64,000 bases of DNA from Streptomyces sp. WAC 01529 (lineage in GTDB: Bacteria > Actinomycetota > Actinomycetes > Streptomycetales > Streptomycetaceae). The stretch spans positions 2,615,001 to 2,679,000 of the forward strand of contig NZ_CP029617.1 of assembly GCF_003945545.1 (NCBI RefSeq), read 5' to 3'. The position numbers were made by a program, and so were the translations under genes. Shown piece after piece: positions 47,867 to 56,594 of this stretch. The notes under the pieces were generated by a model, which saw only the letters and a list, made by a program, of their open reading frames with translations, did no database searches and was not told where the DNA came from. Each line of letters opens with the position of its first letter. The first letter of the stretch is position 1.

Positions 47867-48508
47867 TCAGTCGTCGTCGCCGAGCACCGGCTCCGGCAGC
47901 GTGCCGGCGTTGTGCTCGAGCAGGCGCCAGCCGCGCGCGCCCTGGCCGAGGACCGACCAGCAACAGTTGGAGAGACCGCCAAGCCCCTCCCAGTGGTGGG
48001 AGTCGAGACCGAGGAGGCGACCGATCGTGGTGCGGATGGTTCCGCCGTGGCTGACCACCACCAGCGTGCCGTTGTCGGGCAGCTTCTCGGCGTGGCGCAG
48101 GACGAGGGGCGCGGCCCGGTCGGCGACCTCGGTCTCCAGCTCGCCGCCGCCGCGGCGCACCGGCTCACCGCGCTTCCACGCGGCGTACTGGTCGCCGAAG
48201 CGCGCGATGATCTCCTCGTGCGTCAGGCCCTGCCACTTACCGGCGTACGTCTCCTGGAGACCCTCCTCGTACGTGACGGGGAGGCCGGTGATGGCGGCCA
48301 GCTCGCCCGCCGTGGCCGCCGCCCGCTTGAGGTCGGAGGCGACGATCGCGTCCGGCTTCAGGGAGGCGAGCAGCCGGGCGGCGCGCCTGGCCTGGGCGAT
48401 GCCCGTCTCGGTCAGCTCGATGTCCGTGGAGCCCTGGAAGCGGCGCTCCAGGTTCCAGGCCGTCTGGCCGTGCCGCCACAGGATGATCCGGCAGCCGCGG
48501 TTGTTCAC
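47867..48508 (-). CDS. Histidine phosphatase family protein (GpgP-like)
   Basis: A 213-residue phosphoglycerate-mutase-like phosphatase. The phospho-acceptor motif is WRHGQTAWN (R12, H13); the second arginine is in SDLKRAAATA, the acid in LQETYAGKWQG, and the second histidine in VVSHGGTIRTT. In mycobacteria the gene after rsfS is the glucosyl-3-phosphoglycerate phosphatase gpgP, and the order here is the same, so that role is a fair guess, but broad-specificity phosphatases look alike. The GTG at 48508 overlaps the rsfS stop by 4 bp, so the two are coupled. Confidence 0.85.
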   Translation of the reverse strand: MNNRGCRIILWRHGQTAWNLERRFQGSTDIELTETGIAQARRAARLLASLKPDAIVASDLKRAAATAGELAAITGLPVTYEEGLQETYAGKWQGLTHEEIIARFGDQYAAWKRGEPVRRGGGELETEVADRAAPLVLRHAEKLPDNGTLVVVSHGGTIRTTIGRLLGLDSHHWEGLGGLSNCCWSVLGQGARGWRLLEHNAGTLPEPVLGDDD

Positions 48509-48948
48509 CGAAGCTCACCGTCCAGGTCAGCCTCCTCCGCGGCCCGCTGCTCGGCGTGCTCGGCGCCCTTGCCGCGGGTCGCCTTGGCGTCCTCGGGCAG
48601 CCCGATCTCGGGGCAGTCCTTCCACAGGCGCTCGAGGGCGTAGAAGACGCGCTCCTCGCTGTGCTGGACGTGCACCACGATGTCGACGTAGTCGAGGAGG
48701 ATCCAGCGCGCGTCGCGGTCGCCCTCACGGCGGACCGGCTTGGCGCCGAGCTGCTTGTTCAGCTGCTCCTCGATCTCGTCGACGATCGACTTGACCTGGC
48801 GGTCGTTGGGCGCGGAGGCGAGCAGGAAGGCGTCGGTGATCGACAGCACGTCGCTGACGTCGTACGCGATGATGTCGTGCGCGAGCTTGTCGGCAGCCGC
48901 CTGGGCGGCGACGTTGATGAGCTCGATGGAGCGGTCCGTGGCGGTCAC
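48505..48948 (-). CDS. rsfS: Ribosome silencing factor RsfS
   Basis: A 147-residue Iojap/RsfS protein that binds L14 and keeps ribosomal subunits apart when nutrients are short. Typical segments are DIIAYDVSDVLSITDAFLL, APNDRQVKSIVDEIEEQL and ARWILLDYVDIVVHVQHSEE followed by FYALERLWKDCPEI. The C-terminus is charged and extended (EHAEQRAAEEADLDGELR). The GTG at 48948 has AAGGAA 9-10 nt upstream and is preferred over the longer open frame. It is coupled to the downstream phosphatase by a 4-bp overlap. Confidence 0.95.
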   Translation of the reverse strand: MTATDRSIELINVAAQAAADKLAHDIIAYDVSDVLSITDAFLLASAPNDRQVKSIVDEIEEQLNKQLGAKPVRREGDRDARWILLDYVDIVVHVQHSEERVFYALERLWKDCPEIGLPEDAKATRGKGAEHAEQRAAEEADLDGELR

Positions 48949-49082
48949 TGGTGAGCTTTCCTTCAGATGGTCAAGACAGACCAAGGGTCTCACGGACCGC
49001 CGCCCGCACCCCAGACGATTACGTCACCGCCTCCGCGGGCCCCCGCCGACCCGCTGTCTCGCCCTCTGTCCCACCTTCTGTC

Positions 49083-50819
49083 TCACCCGGCCTCGTAGTC
49101 CTGGCCGAGGACCACGGAGACGTCGGCGTTGGGCGCGGTCTTGCCCTTGCGGACCGCGCTCGTCGGCAGGCCGAGGGTCTTGGCGACCTCTGTGGCCTGC
49201 GTCTTCTTGGCCGCGTCGGCGTAGGTGACCTGTGAGGTGGGGCGGGCGGTGGAGCCCGCGCCGCTGTCGACGAAGGTGTAGCCGCCGTTGACCAGGGAGA
49301 CCCGGGCCTTCTGGGCCGCGCCCTTGACCCCGGAGGCGTTCTCGACGCCGACCCGCACGGCCGCGCCCTCCTCCGGGCTCTTCACCGTGCCGCCGAGGAC
49401 GTCCTTGACCACGCTGTCGCCGGCCTTCTCGGTCAGCGTGCCGTCCGCCCGCACCGGCAGCAGCGTCGTCCGGTAGTCGCCGCCCTTCGCGCGCTCGGCG
49501 AGCCTGGCGAGGAAGGCGCCGAGATCCTTCTCCTTCAGCGAGGGGTCGAGGATCTGGGCGAGTGACTCCACGGTGGTCGTGGCCGCCTGCGGGTCCGACG
49601 AGAGCTTGCGCAGTACGCCCTGCATGACCTGGCCGAAGCGGTCCAGCTGCGCGCTCGCGCTCTCGCCGGGGGCGCGGTAGGTGGCGTAGGCGACGGCCAT
49701 CTGGCCGCTCAGGGTCTGCTGCTCGCCCTTGCGCACCAGGGGCGCTTCGCCCTTCTTCGCCTTCGGGTCGGGCACGTCGGCGTCGGTGTCGATGTCGATG
49801 TTGCCGACGAGTTCGACGAGGTTGTTCAGGTACGGGGTGTCCAGCCGCCACGTGCCCTCGACCTCGGTGCCGAGGACCGTGTCGATCGACTCCCGGGTGC
49901 CCGTCGAGCCGTCGTCGTCGACGGACTTGCCGAGCGTCGTCGGGCTGCCGTTGTCATCGGAGACGGCGAGGGAGTTGGGCAGCAGGACGGTGGCGCCCTG
50001 CTCGGTGGTGGTGTTGTCGACCAGGAGCGCGGTGGAGGTGCCGCCGCCCTTGGTGTTGTGCAGATGGACGACGATGACGTCCCGCTTCTGCGGTCCCGCC
50101 GAGCCGGCGGCGGCGCCCTCGCCGTCCGACTGGCCGGGCAGCTTGCCCGCGGACCAGAGGTAGCCGACGCCACCCGCGATCGCCAGGGCGAGCACCACGA
50201 CGAGCGCGACGACGCGGGAGCGCCCGCGCCGCTTGGCCTCCTCGCGCCGCTCGGTGCGGCTCTCGGTGAACTTCAGCCAGTCGATGACGTCCTCGGAGTC
50301 CTCGTCCGGCTCCTCGATGAAGGAGAACTGCTCGGTCCTGTAGTCGGGCTGCGGGGCGCGCGTCCCCGCTTCGGGCCCGGCGTACGGCTCGGGCTCCGGC
50401 TCGGCCCGCACGGCCTGCGGCGGCTGTGCCTGCGGCGGCTGTGCCTGCGGCGGCTGCGGCTGCTGCGGCGGCGACTGCTGCGGGGCTGCTTGCTGCTGAG
50501 GGACCCAGGCCTGCTCGTAGGAGGGCGCGGCGGGGGCGGCCTGCGCACCGCCGTACGGGTCATAGCCGCCCGCGCCATAGCCCTGCTGCTGCCCACCCGC
50601 ATACGGGTCGTACCCGTACCCCTGAGACTGATGAGGCACCTGCGCCTGAGGCATTTGAGCCTGCTGCGGCACCTGCGGCTGCTGGGACACCTGCTGATAC
50701 ACCGGCTGCCCGTACTCGTCGTACCCGACGACCTGGTACTGGTCGGCCGCGTACTCACCTACGTACTCGCCCGCATACGGATCGCCGCCCGCATAAGGGT
50801 CGTACTGTCGGTCGTTCAC
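49083..50819 (-). CDS. LCP-like membrane protein with LytR C-terminal domain
   Basis: A 578-residue protein. The N-terminal 190 residues are cytoplasmic, rich in Gln, Pro, Tyr and Gly, with the iterated PPQAQ units. A membrane helix (VVALVVVLALAIAGGVGYLW) follows, then an extracellular region of about 270 residues resembling a LytR-CpsA-Psr domain (DVIVVHLHN, LLVDNTTTEQGATVLLPNSL, LVELVGNIDIDTDADVPDP), and a LytR_C domain at about 475-578 (VRVGVENASGVKGAA, VSVVLGQDY). The Arg-Asp expected after the LLP strand is replaced by Asn-Ser, so classical phosphotransferase activity is doubtful. Its position between rsfS and nadD is that of S. coelicolor SCO2578 (PdtA) as I recall. GTG 50819 has GAGAGGGG upstream. 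Confidence 0.8.
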   Translation of the reverse strand: MNDRQYDPYAGGDPYAGEYVGEYAADQYQVVGYDEYGQPVYQQVSQQPQVPQQAQMPQAQVPHQSQGYGYDPYAGGQQQGYGAGGYDPYGGAQAAPAAPSYEQAWVPQQQAAPQQSPPQQPQPPQAQPPQAQPPQAVRAEPEPEPYAGPEAGTRAPQPDYRTEQFSFIEEPDEDSEDVIDWLKFTESRTERREEAKRRGRSRVVALVVVLALAIAGGVGYLWSAGKLPGQSDGEGAAAGSAGPQKRDVIVVHLHNTKGGGTSTALLVDNTTTEQGATVLLPNSLAVSDDNGSPTTLGKSVDDDGSTGTRESIDTVLGTEVEGTWRLDTPYLNNLVELVGNIDIDTDADVPDPKAKKGEAPLVRKGEQQTLSGQMAVAYATYRAPGESASAQLDRFGQVMQGVLRKLSSDPQAATTTVESLAQILDPSLKEKDLGAFLARLAERAKGGDYRTTLLPVRADGTLTEKAGDSVVKDVLGGTVKSPEEGAAVRVGVENASGVKGAAQKARVSLVNGGYTFVDSGAGSTARPTSQVTYADAAKKTQATEVAKTLGLPTSAVRKGKTAPNADVSVVLGQDYEAG

Positions 50820-50835
50820 CGGTGCCCCTCTCGGC

Positions 50836-51498
50836 TCATTCGCCGCGGTACAGCTCGCGCTTGTCGATATAACGCACCACGCCGTCCGGCACCAGGTACC
50901 AGACAGGATCGCCCTTGGCGACCCGCGCGCGGCAGTCCGTGGACGAGATGGCGAGGGCCGGGACCTCCACCAAGGAGACGCCGCCCTTGGGGAGTCCGGG
51001 GTCGGCCAGGGTGTGGCCGGGCCGGGTGACCCCGATGAAGTGCGCGAGGGAGAACAGCTCTTCCGTGTCCCGCCAGGTGAGGATCTGGCCGAGCGCGTCG
51101 GCGCCCGTGATGAAGAAGAGGTCCGTGTCGGGGTTGAGGGCACGCAGATCCCGCAGCGTGTCCGTGGTGTAGGTCGCTCCGCCGCGGTCGATGTCGATGC
51201 GGCTCACCGAGAACTGCGGGTTCTCGGCGGTCGCGATGACCGTCATCAGATAGCGGTCCTCGGCCGGGGACACCTGCTTGTCGCTCTTCTGCCACGGCTG
51301 TCCGGTCGGTACGAACACCACTTCGTCGAGGTGGAATTGCGCGGCGACCTCACTGGCCGCCACGAGGTGTCCGTGGTGGATCGGGTCAAACGTTCCGCCC
51401 ATGACGCCCAGGCGGCGCTTGCCGTTGCTCACCGGACCGATGTCCGTACCGGTATGCGGACCGGTCTCCGGACCGGTAGGCATGTCCTGCTCTCCCAT
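50836..51498 (-). CDS. nadD: Nicotinate-nucleotide adenylyltransferase
   Basis: A 220-residue NaMN adenylyltransferase making deamido-NAD in NAD biosynthesis. The nucleotidyltransferase motif [12 protein letters not shown] is at 34-45 with the catalytic histidines, followed by [13 protein letters not shown], the adenylate-site motif [13 protein letters not shown] and the C-terminal YIDKRELY. The N-terminal 25 residues are low-complexity ([16 protein letters not shown]), built from a repeated ACCGGT-containing unit. ATG 51498 has AGGG at 8 nt; the ATG at 51483 (MPTGPETG) has GGGAG at 8 nt and is an equally possible start. The LCP-like gene follows by 16 bp. Confidence 0.94.
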   Translation of the reverse strand: MGEQDMPTGPETGPHTGTDIGPVSNGKRRLGVMGGTFDPIHHGHLVAASEVAAQFHLDEVVFVPTGQPWQKSDKQVSPAEDRYLMTVIATAENPQFSVSRIDIDRGGATYTTDTLRDLRALNPDTDLFFITGADALGQILTWRDTEELFSLAHFIGVTRPGHTLADPGLPKGGVSLVEVPALAISSTDCRARVAKGDPVWYLVPDGVVRYIDKRELYRGE

Positions 51499-51542
51499 GC
51501 GTGCAGACCCTACCGGCCCGGGCGAGGGGCCCTGCTCCGGTC

Positions 51543-51707
51543 CTAGCGGTCCCGGTTGAAGCGGGTGGTGATCCACAGGAGCAGCATGAGGGCGACGAAG
51601 GCGCCACCCCCGGTGAAGAGAGGGCTGAGGCTTTCGTGGTCGCCGCCGTGCTCGCCGCCCTCGGAGGCGAGAGTGACCAGCTGGGCGGCGGTGCTGTGGA
51701 GGCTCAT
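51543..51707 (-). CDS. 54-residue single-pass membrane protein
   Basis: A short reading frame of 54 codons just upstream of nadD on the same strand. It starts [20 protein letters not shown], has one membrane helix ([16 protein letters not shown], about 33-48) and a basic C-terminal end RFNRDR, so it is probably N-out, C-in. A His/Glu/Asp-rich patch ([10 protein letters not shown]) lies on the outer side. The stop TAG (51545-51543) is 44 bp before the nadD start. I believe a similar ORF precedes nadD in other Streptomyces. No function is known. Confidence 0.7.
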   Translation of the reverse strand: MSLHSTAAQLVTLASEGGEHGGDHESLSPLFTGGGAFVALMLLLWITTRFNRDR

Positions 51708-51793
51708 CTCAGGCAGGACCTATCCGGGGGTGGGATGGACATAAGGACTTCCGGGCCATCGTATGCGGGGGCCCGGCTCCGGCTCACGTCGAC

Positions 51794-52054
51794 TCAGCCC
51801 TTACGGCCCTCATCGCCGCCCCGGTGGCCCTCGTCGCCACCTCGCCCGGCCTCATCAGGACCCTGCCCGGCCTCGCCGCCGCCCTGCCGACCCGCGTCCT
51901 CGCCGCGGCGGTACCCGCGCAGCAGGAACCACCCCACCAGGACGCACCCGACGACCATGACGATCAGCACGATCCGCAGCAGATTGCCCGGTCCCTGCTG
52001 CTGCGCGGCCTTGGCCGCCTCCGTGAGCCAGACGGCCCCGGGGTTGTGTTCCAT
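51794..52054 (-). CDS. 86-residue single-pass membrane protein
   Basis: A small protein starting at ATG 52054 with AAGGAG 9 nt upstream, so clearly translated. It has an amphipathic N-terminus (MEHNPGAVWLTEAAKAAQQQ), one membrane helix (IVLIVMVVGCVLVGWFLL, about 28-45), a short basic stop-transfer (RGYRR) and a Gly/Asp/Glu/Arg-rich tail with the repeated phrase RGGDEG. The tail repeats are encoded by short DNA repeats. It is divergent from the M48 protease gene. Function unknown. Confidence 0.75.
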   Translation of the reverse strand: MEHNPGAVWLTEAAKAAQQQGPGNLLRIVLIVMVVGCVLVGWFLLRGYRRGEDAGRQGGGEAGQGPDEAGRGGDEGHRGGDEGRKG

Positions 52055-52100
52055 GACGGAAGACTCCTTCTGTGTGCTGCCCTGTCACGGTATCTCCGCC

Positions 52101-52106
52101 TAGGCT
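52101..52106 (+). promoter_or_regulatory. -10 element of the M48 protease gene
   Basis: TAGGCT, a good Streptomyces housekeeping -10 hexamer, lies 48 bp before the M48 start. A matching -35 is not obvious. Confidence 0.45.
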
Positions 52107-52153
52107 GGACCCCACCTCGGGGGCACAAGGGGACGACATATGGGGGAATCCGC

Positions 52154-53239
52154 ATGACCGACGGCAATCACCACAGCGGCGGCGACGGCGAGGGCCACGA
52201 GCACGTGCCCAGCCGGCAGCGCAGGCGCTTCCCCGGCATCTCGTCACGTGCCTACGAGCATCCGGCGGACCGCTCGGCCCTGGTGGCCCTGCGCAGGCTC
52301 AGCGGATTCGACACGGTCTTCAAGGCGCTCAGCGGTCTGCTGCCCGAGCGGAGCCTGCGGCTGCTGTTCCTGTCCGACTCCGTGCGGGTCTCGGACGCCC
52401 AGTTCGCGCACCTCAACACCATGCTGCGGGACGCCTGTTACATCCTGGACCTGGAGAAGGTCCCGCCGATGTACGTCAACCAGGACCCGAATCCGAACGC
52501 GATGTGCATCGGGCTCGACGAGCCGATCATCGTCGTGACCACGGCCCTGGTCGAACTGCTCGACGAGGAGGAGATGCGGGCGGTCATCGGCCACGAGGTG
52601 GGCCACGCCCTCTCCGGCCACTCCGTCTACCGCACGATCCTGCTCTTCCTCACCAACCTCGCGCTGAAGGTCGCGTGGATCCCGCTGGGCAATGTCGCGA
52701 TCATGGCGATCGTGACGGCGCTGCGGGAGTGGTTCCGCAAGTCCGAGCTGTCCGCGGACCGCGCGGGCCTCCTGGTCGGCCAGGACATCAAGGCCTCCAT
52801 GCGGGGCCTGATGAAGCTCGCGGGCGGCAACCACCTGCACGAGATGAACGTGGACGCGTTCCTGGAACAGGCCGAGGAGTACGAGGCCGGGGGCGACCTG
52901 CGCGACTCGGTCCTGAAGATCCTGAACATGCTGCCGCGCACGCACCCCTTCGCCACCGTGCGCGCCGCCGAGCTGAAGAAGTGGGCCGAGTCCCGCGACT
53001 TCCAGCGGATCATGGACGGCCACTATCCGCGCCGCGAGGAGGACAAGGACGCCTCGGTCTCCGACTCCTTCCGGCAGTCGGCCTCCGCGTACGCCGACGA
53101 CGTACGCAACAGCAAGGACCCGCTGATGAAGCTGGTCAGCGACATCGCGGGCGGCGCGGGCGACCTGGGCGGCAAGCTGCGCGGAAAGTTCACGGGGCAG
53201 GGCGGGCAGGACAGTGGCCGCCCTTCGGACGAAAAGTGA
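52154..53239 (+). CDS. M48-family metalloprotease
   Basis: A 361-residue zinc peptidase of the HtpX/Ste24 (M48) family, which degrades misfolded membrane or envelope proteins. The zinc motif is VIGHEVGHALSGHSV (H147, E148, H151) and the third ligand is E198 in SELSADRAGLL. Two hydrophobic stretches (ILLFLTNLALKVAWIPLG and VAIMAIVTAL) follow the active site; the C-terminal 100 residues are hydrophilic and Gly-rich at the end. The N-terminus is His/Gly/Glu-rich. ATG 52154 has GGGGGA 6 nt upstream. It is convergent with a membrane protein gene 24 bp away. Confidence 0.92.
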   Translation: MTDGNHHSGGDGEGHEHVPSRQRRRFPGISSRAYEHPADRSALVALRRLSGFDTVFKALSGLLPERSLRLLFLSDSVRVSDAQFAHLNTMLRDACYILDLEKVPPMYVNQDPNPNAMCIGLDEPIIVVTTALVELLDEEEMRAVIGHEVGHALSGHSVYRTILLFLTNLALKVAWIPLGNVAIMAIVTALREWFRKSELSADRAGLLVGQDIKASMRGLMKLAGGNHLHEMNVDAFLEQAEEYEAGGDLRDSVLKILNMLPRTHPFATVRAAELKKWAESRDFQRIMDGHYPRREEDKDASVSDSFRQSASAYADDVRNSKDPLMKLVSDIAGGAGDLGGKLRGKFTGQGGQDSGRPSDEK

Positions 53240-53263
53240 CCCACACCGTCCCGGGCCCAGCCG

Positions 53264-54328
53264 TCAGAGCGAAGGCTGGGCCGCAGCCGCCAGCGACCCG
53301 CACAGCGCCGTCGCGCCCCCCGTGGCGTACGGATCGGTGCCGGGCGGGCCGCCCGCCTTCGCCCGCTGCCCCGCGAGCAGCGGCCGCAGGTGGTTCGCGG
53401 AGTCGGCCGCGCAGGTGAGCGGCCCCGCCTTCGTGCCGGAGGCGAGCAGCTCGGCCCGGTGCATCCGCAGGTCGTCGCGGTCGAAGCGGAAGTGCAGCTC
53501 GCGGCGGACGGTGAACAGCGACGCCGCCGCCTCCCCCTTGCCGGCGCGCCTGAGCGCGTACGCGAACGTATGGTCCGAGGTCACCTCCAGCGTGTTCTTG
53601 TCCGCCTCGACCACCCGCAGCGTGCCCTCGACCCGAACCCGCCGGTCGGCGAGCGCGGTCGTCGTCGGGTCGAACCGCACCAGCCAGCCGGTGGGCGCGT
53701 GCCGCCCGTCGGCGGCGGGACGCGTGAAGCTCCGGTCGAACTGGGCGAGTTGCTCCGGATCGAGCAGCAGCCGCACGGAGCGCGGCGAGCCGCCGGTGAG
53801 CGTGTCCGGGTCGAGCGAGGACTCGACCAGGTAGTCCTTGGCGGTGGTCAGGGCGGACGTCACCTGGCTGTCCGAGAAGTGCGGGGTGCGGCGCGCGGCG
53901 GGGAGGTTGATGCCGGCGGCACCCACCCGGAACTGCGCGGCGGGGCTGTGCGCGTAGAGGTCGGCGACCCGCGCGGCGCCGGGCACGCGGCCCTGCGGGG
54001 CGAGGGGTATCACCGTCATCCGCAGCGGCTCGGGGCGCTTGGCCGCGGGGTTCTGGTAGGGGTGTCGTATGCCCATGTAGATCGCCGTGCCGAAGGCCAG
54101 GGCGATCAGTACGACCAGGAGCAGCGCCTGCCGGGACAGGCCGCGGTGGAGGGCGGGGCGGCGGCGCACGGCGCGCGCGTGGCCGCCCATGCGCTCCTGC
54201 GCGGAGAACTCCTGGAGGCGCGCAGCACGCACGAACGACTCGTCGAAGACAACGGATCGGTACTCGTCGTCGCCACCGCTGGGAGCGCCCTCGGGTGTCC
54301 CCGCGGGTGGGTCTCCTGGCCCGCCCAT
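53264..54328 (-). CDS. Membrane protein with SVVFDE N-terminal motif (1)
   Basis: A 354-residue single-pass membrane protein. The cytoplasmic N-terminus holds DDEYRSVVFDESFVRAARLQ (21-40) and SAQERM. One helix follows (ALLLVVLIALAFGTAIYMGI), then a roughly 260-residue extracellular domain with phrases such as GTLRVVEADKNTLEVTSDH and RRELHFRFDRDDL and three cysteines near the end. The N-terminal motif is shared with the next gene. I recall relatives near nadD/proA in S. coelicolor being linked to Mre-dependent spore wall synthesis, but cannot confirm equivalence. TACCCT lies 6 nt before the ATG and no ribosome-binding site is seen, suggesting a leaderless mRNA. Confidence 0.75.
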   Translation of the reverse strand: MGGPGDPPAGTPEGAPSGGDDEYRSVVFDESFVRAARLQEFSAQERMGGHARAVRRRPALHRGLSRQALLLVVLIALAFGTAIYMGIRHPYQNPAAKRPEPLRMTVIPLAPQGRVPGAARVADLYAHSPAAQFRVGAAGINLPAARRTPHFSDSQVTSALTTAKDYLVESSLDPDTLTGGSPRSVRLLLDPEQLAQFDRSFTRPAADGRHAPTGWLVRFDPTTTALADRRVRVEGTLRVVEADKNTLEVTSDHTFAYALRRAGKGEAAASLFTVRRELHFRFDRDDLRMHRAELLASGTKAGPLTCAADSANHLRPLLAGQRAKAGGPPGTDPYATGGATALCGSLAAAAQPSL

Positions 54329-54394
54329 ACTTTCAGGGTAGGTCTCGGGGAGGTCGGGTAAACGCTGGTGTACGCGACAAGTTCTGACGGCGCC

Positions 54395-55036
54395 TCACGG
54401 TGTGCGCGGCGCCGCGGGGACGGGTGATTGGCCGAATTCGGCGGATGCCGAGGGGCTTGAGGAGACCCCTCTGTCGGCCTTGCCGGTCTTGTCGGCCTTG
54501 TCGGTCTTGTCGGCGCTCTGCCCCACTTCGGTGGAGGCGGGCGCGGGCACGCGGTCCTGGCGGCTCGACGAGGCGCCCCGGTAGACGGCGGTGAAGGAGA
54601 GGGCGACCATGCCGATGCCCATCACGAGGGCGAGGAGCCAGGCGACGGGGCGGTGCCAGCGGGCGGAGCCGGGGTGGCGGCCGGGGCGGCCGTAACCCCC
54701 GCGGGTGTCGTCGTGTTCGTACGCCTCGTCGAAGTCGTCGTGGCCGAAATCGCCGTCGTCGGGGAAGCCGTCGTCGTAGAAGTCGTCGTCCCCGGCGTCG
54801 TGGCCCGAGCCGTGGGTGCGGGCCCGGCGGGCTTCGGCCTCGGAGGCCTCCGCGCGCGCCTGGGCGGCGGCCAACAGCCGCTCCACCGCGCTCGGTTCAT
54901 GTATCTCGGCGGCCCGTACGAAGTCCTCGTCGAAGACCACGGAGGCGAACTCTTCGTCCGCACCCCCGCGGTCGCGGTCGTCGTCGGGCTCCCAGCCGTC
55001 AGGGAACGACGGCGTGCCCCCCACGTCCTCCGGCAC
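54395..55036 (-). CDS. Membrane protein with SVVFDE N-terminal motif (2)
   Basis: A 213-residue protein sharing its N-terminal motif with its neighbour (DEEFASVVFDEDFVRAAEIH, then SAVERLLAA). A highly acidic Asp/Gly/His-rich stretch follows (about 80-110), then a membrane helix (VAWLLALVMGIGMVALSFTAV) and a short extracellular tail with the degenerate repeat DKTDKADKTGKADR, encoded by 9-12 bp DNA repeats. There is no enzymatic domain. The GTG at 55036 has TAGGCT 6 nt upstream with GGGAGG between, so it may be leaderless or read from a very short leader. Function unknown. Confidence 0.75.
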   Translation of the reverse strand: MPEDVGGTPSFPDGWEPDDDRDRGGADEEFASVVFDEDFVRAAEIHEPSAVERLLAAAQARAEASEAEARRARTHGSGHDAGDDDFYDDGFPDDGDFGHDDFDEAYEHDDTRGGYGRPGRHPGSARWHRPVAWLLALVMGIGMVALSFTAVYRGASSSRQDRVPAPASTEVGQSADKTDKADKTGKADRGVSSSPSASAEFGQSPVPAAPRTP

Positions 55037-55129
55037 CCTCCCAGCCTAGACCTGGGAGGGGCGATTTGGGCAGACGGAAGGGGAATTCGGCCGGGATATC
55101 AGCCGGGACGCACACAACTCACCGCGGAC

Positions 55130-56422
55130 TCAACGGACATGGCCGTCGCCCGTGACGATGTACTTGGTCGAGGTCAGCTCGGGCAGCCCCATCGGGCCCC
55201 GCGCGTGGAGCTTCTGCGTGGAGATGCCGATCTCGGCGCCGAAGCCGAACTGCCCGCCGTCGGTGAAGCGCGTCGAGGCGTTGACGGCGACCGTCGTGGA
55301 GTCGACGAGCTGGGTGAAGCGGCGCGCGGCCTGCTGCGAGGTGGTGACGATGGCCTCGGTGTGCCCGGAGGTCCACAGCCGGATGTGCTCGACGGCCTGC
55401 TCCAGGGTGTCGACGACGCCGGCCGCGATGTCGTACGAGAGGTACTCGGTCTCCCAGTCCTCGGTGGTCGCGGGCACGACGGTGGCCTTCGAGCCGTCGG
55501 CGTACGTGAGCACGCGCTCGTCGGCGTGCACGGTGACGCCTGCCTCGGTGAGGGCGTCGAGCGCGCGCGGCAGGAAGGCGTCGGCGATGTCCTTGTGGAC
55601 GAGCAGCGTCTCGGCGGCGTTGCAGACGCTGGGGCGCTGCGCCTTGGAGTTGATCAGGATCTCGACGGCCATGTCGAGGTCGGCCGCGGCGTCCACGTAG
55701 ACGTGGCAGTTGCCGGTGCCGGTCTCGATGACCGGGACGATGGACTCCTCGACGACGGTCTTGATCAGCGAGGCGCCGCCGCGCGGGATGAGCACGTCCA
55801 CGAGGCCGCGGGCGCGCATCAGCTCGCGTACGGAGTCGCGGCTCTCGCCCGGGACGAGCTGGACGGCGTCCGCGGGGAGACCGGCGCCGTGCACCGCGTC
55901 GCGCAGGACGCGCACGAGCGCGGTGTTCGATTCGTACGCCGATGACGAGCCCCGCAGGAGGACGGCGTTGCCGGACTTCAGGCAGAGGGCGGCCGCGTCC
56001 ACGGTGACGTTCGGGCGGGCCTCGTAGATGATGCCGACCACGCCGAGGGGGACGCGGACCTGGCGCAGGTCGATGCCGTTGGGGAGCGTGGAGCCGCGGA
56101 CGACCTCGCCGACCGGGTCGGGCAGGGCGGCCACGTCGCGCACGTCGGCGGCGATGGCGCGGACCCGCTCGGGGGTGAGGGTGAGCCGGTCCACGATCGA
56201 CTCGCTGGTCCCGGCCTCGCGGGCGCGCGCGGTGTCCTTGGCGTTGGCCTCGACGATCTCGGCGGTCCGCACCTCCAGGGCGTCGGCGATCGCGAGGAGC
56301 GCGTCGTCCTTGGCGGCGCGTGGCAGCGGCGCGAGCGTGGCGGCGGCACCGCGGGCGCGGTAGGCGGCCTGGGCGACGGGCGAGAGGTTGTCGTAGGGCG
56401 AGACGGGAGAGAGCGACGTCAT
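55130..56422 (-). CDS. proA: Gamma-glutamyl phosphate reductase
   Basis: A 430-residue NADPH-dependent reductase producing glutamate-5-semialdehyde in proline synthesis. The catalytic cysteine is C267 in [13 protein letters not shown], preceded by the [12 protein letters not shown] motif and the [18 protein letters not shown] cofactor region; the C-terminus has [19 protein letters not shown]. Length is standard. It lies on the same strand as proB but separated by an unknown gene and about 900 bp, the usual arrangement in this genus. Confidence 0.97.
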   Translation of the reverse strand: MTSLSPVSPYDNLSPVAQAAYRARGAAATLAPLPRAAKDDALLAIADALEVRTAEIVEANAKDTARAREAGTSESIVDRLTLTPERVRAIAADVRDVAALPDPVGEVVRGSTLPNGIDLRQVRVPLGVVGIIYEARPNVTVDAAALCLKSGNAVLLRGSSSAYESNTALVRVLRDAVHGAGLPADAVQLVPGESRDSVRELMRARGLVDVLIPRGGASLIKTVVEESIVPVIETGTGNCHVYVDAAADLDMAVEILINSKAQRPSVCNAAETLLVHKDIADAFLPRALDALTEAGVTVHADERVLTYADGSKATVVPATTEDWETEYLSYDIAAGVVDTLEQAVEHIRLWTSGHTEAIVTTSQQAARRFTQLVDSTTVAVNASTRFTDGGQFGFGAEIGISTQKLHARGPMGLPELTSTKYIVTGDGHVR

Positions 56423-56594
56423 GCCCGCAGGGTAATCCCCGCGCGCGGGGCGGCCACCCGCCGTTCCAGTCCCCGAGACCCGGAACTCAAGACCCGAGAC
56501 CCGATACCGAAGAGCCGGGACCCGGCACCCGCGACCGCGGGAAGGCGCCCGTGGGACGACGGCTCAAAACAGGTGCCGGTCCCCGGGCCCCGGC

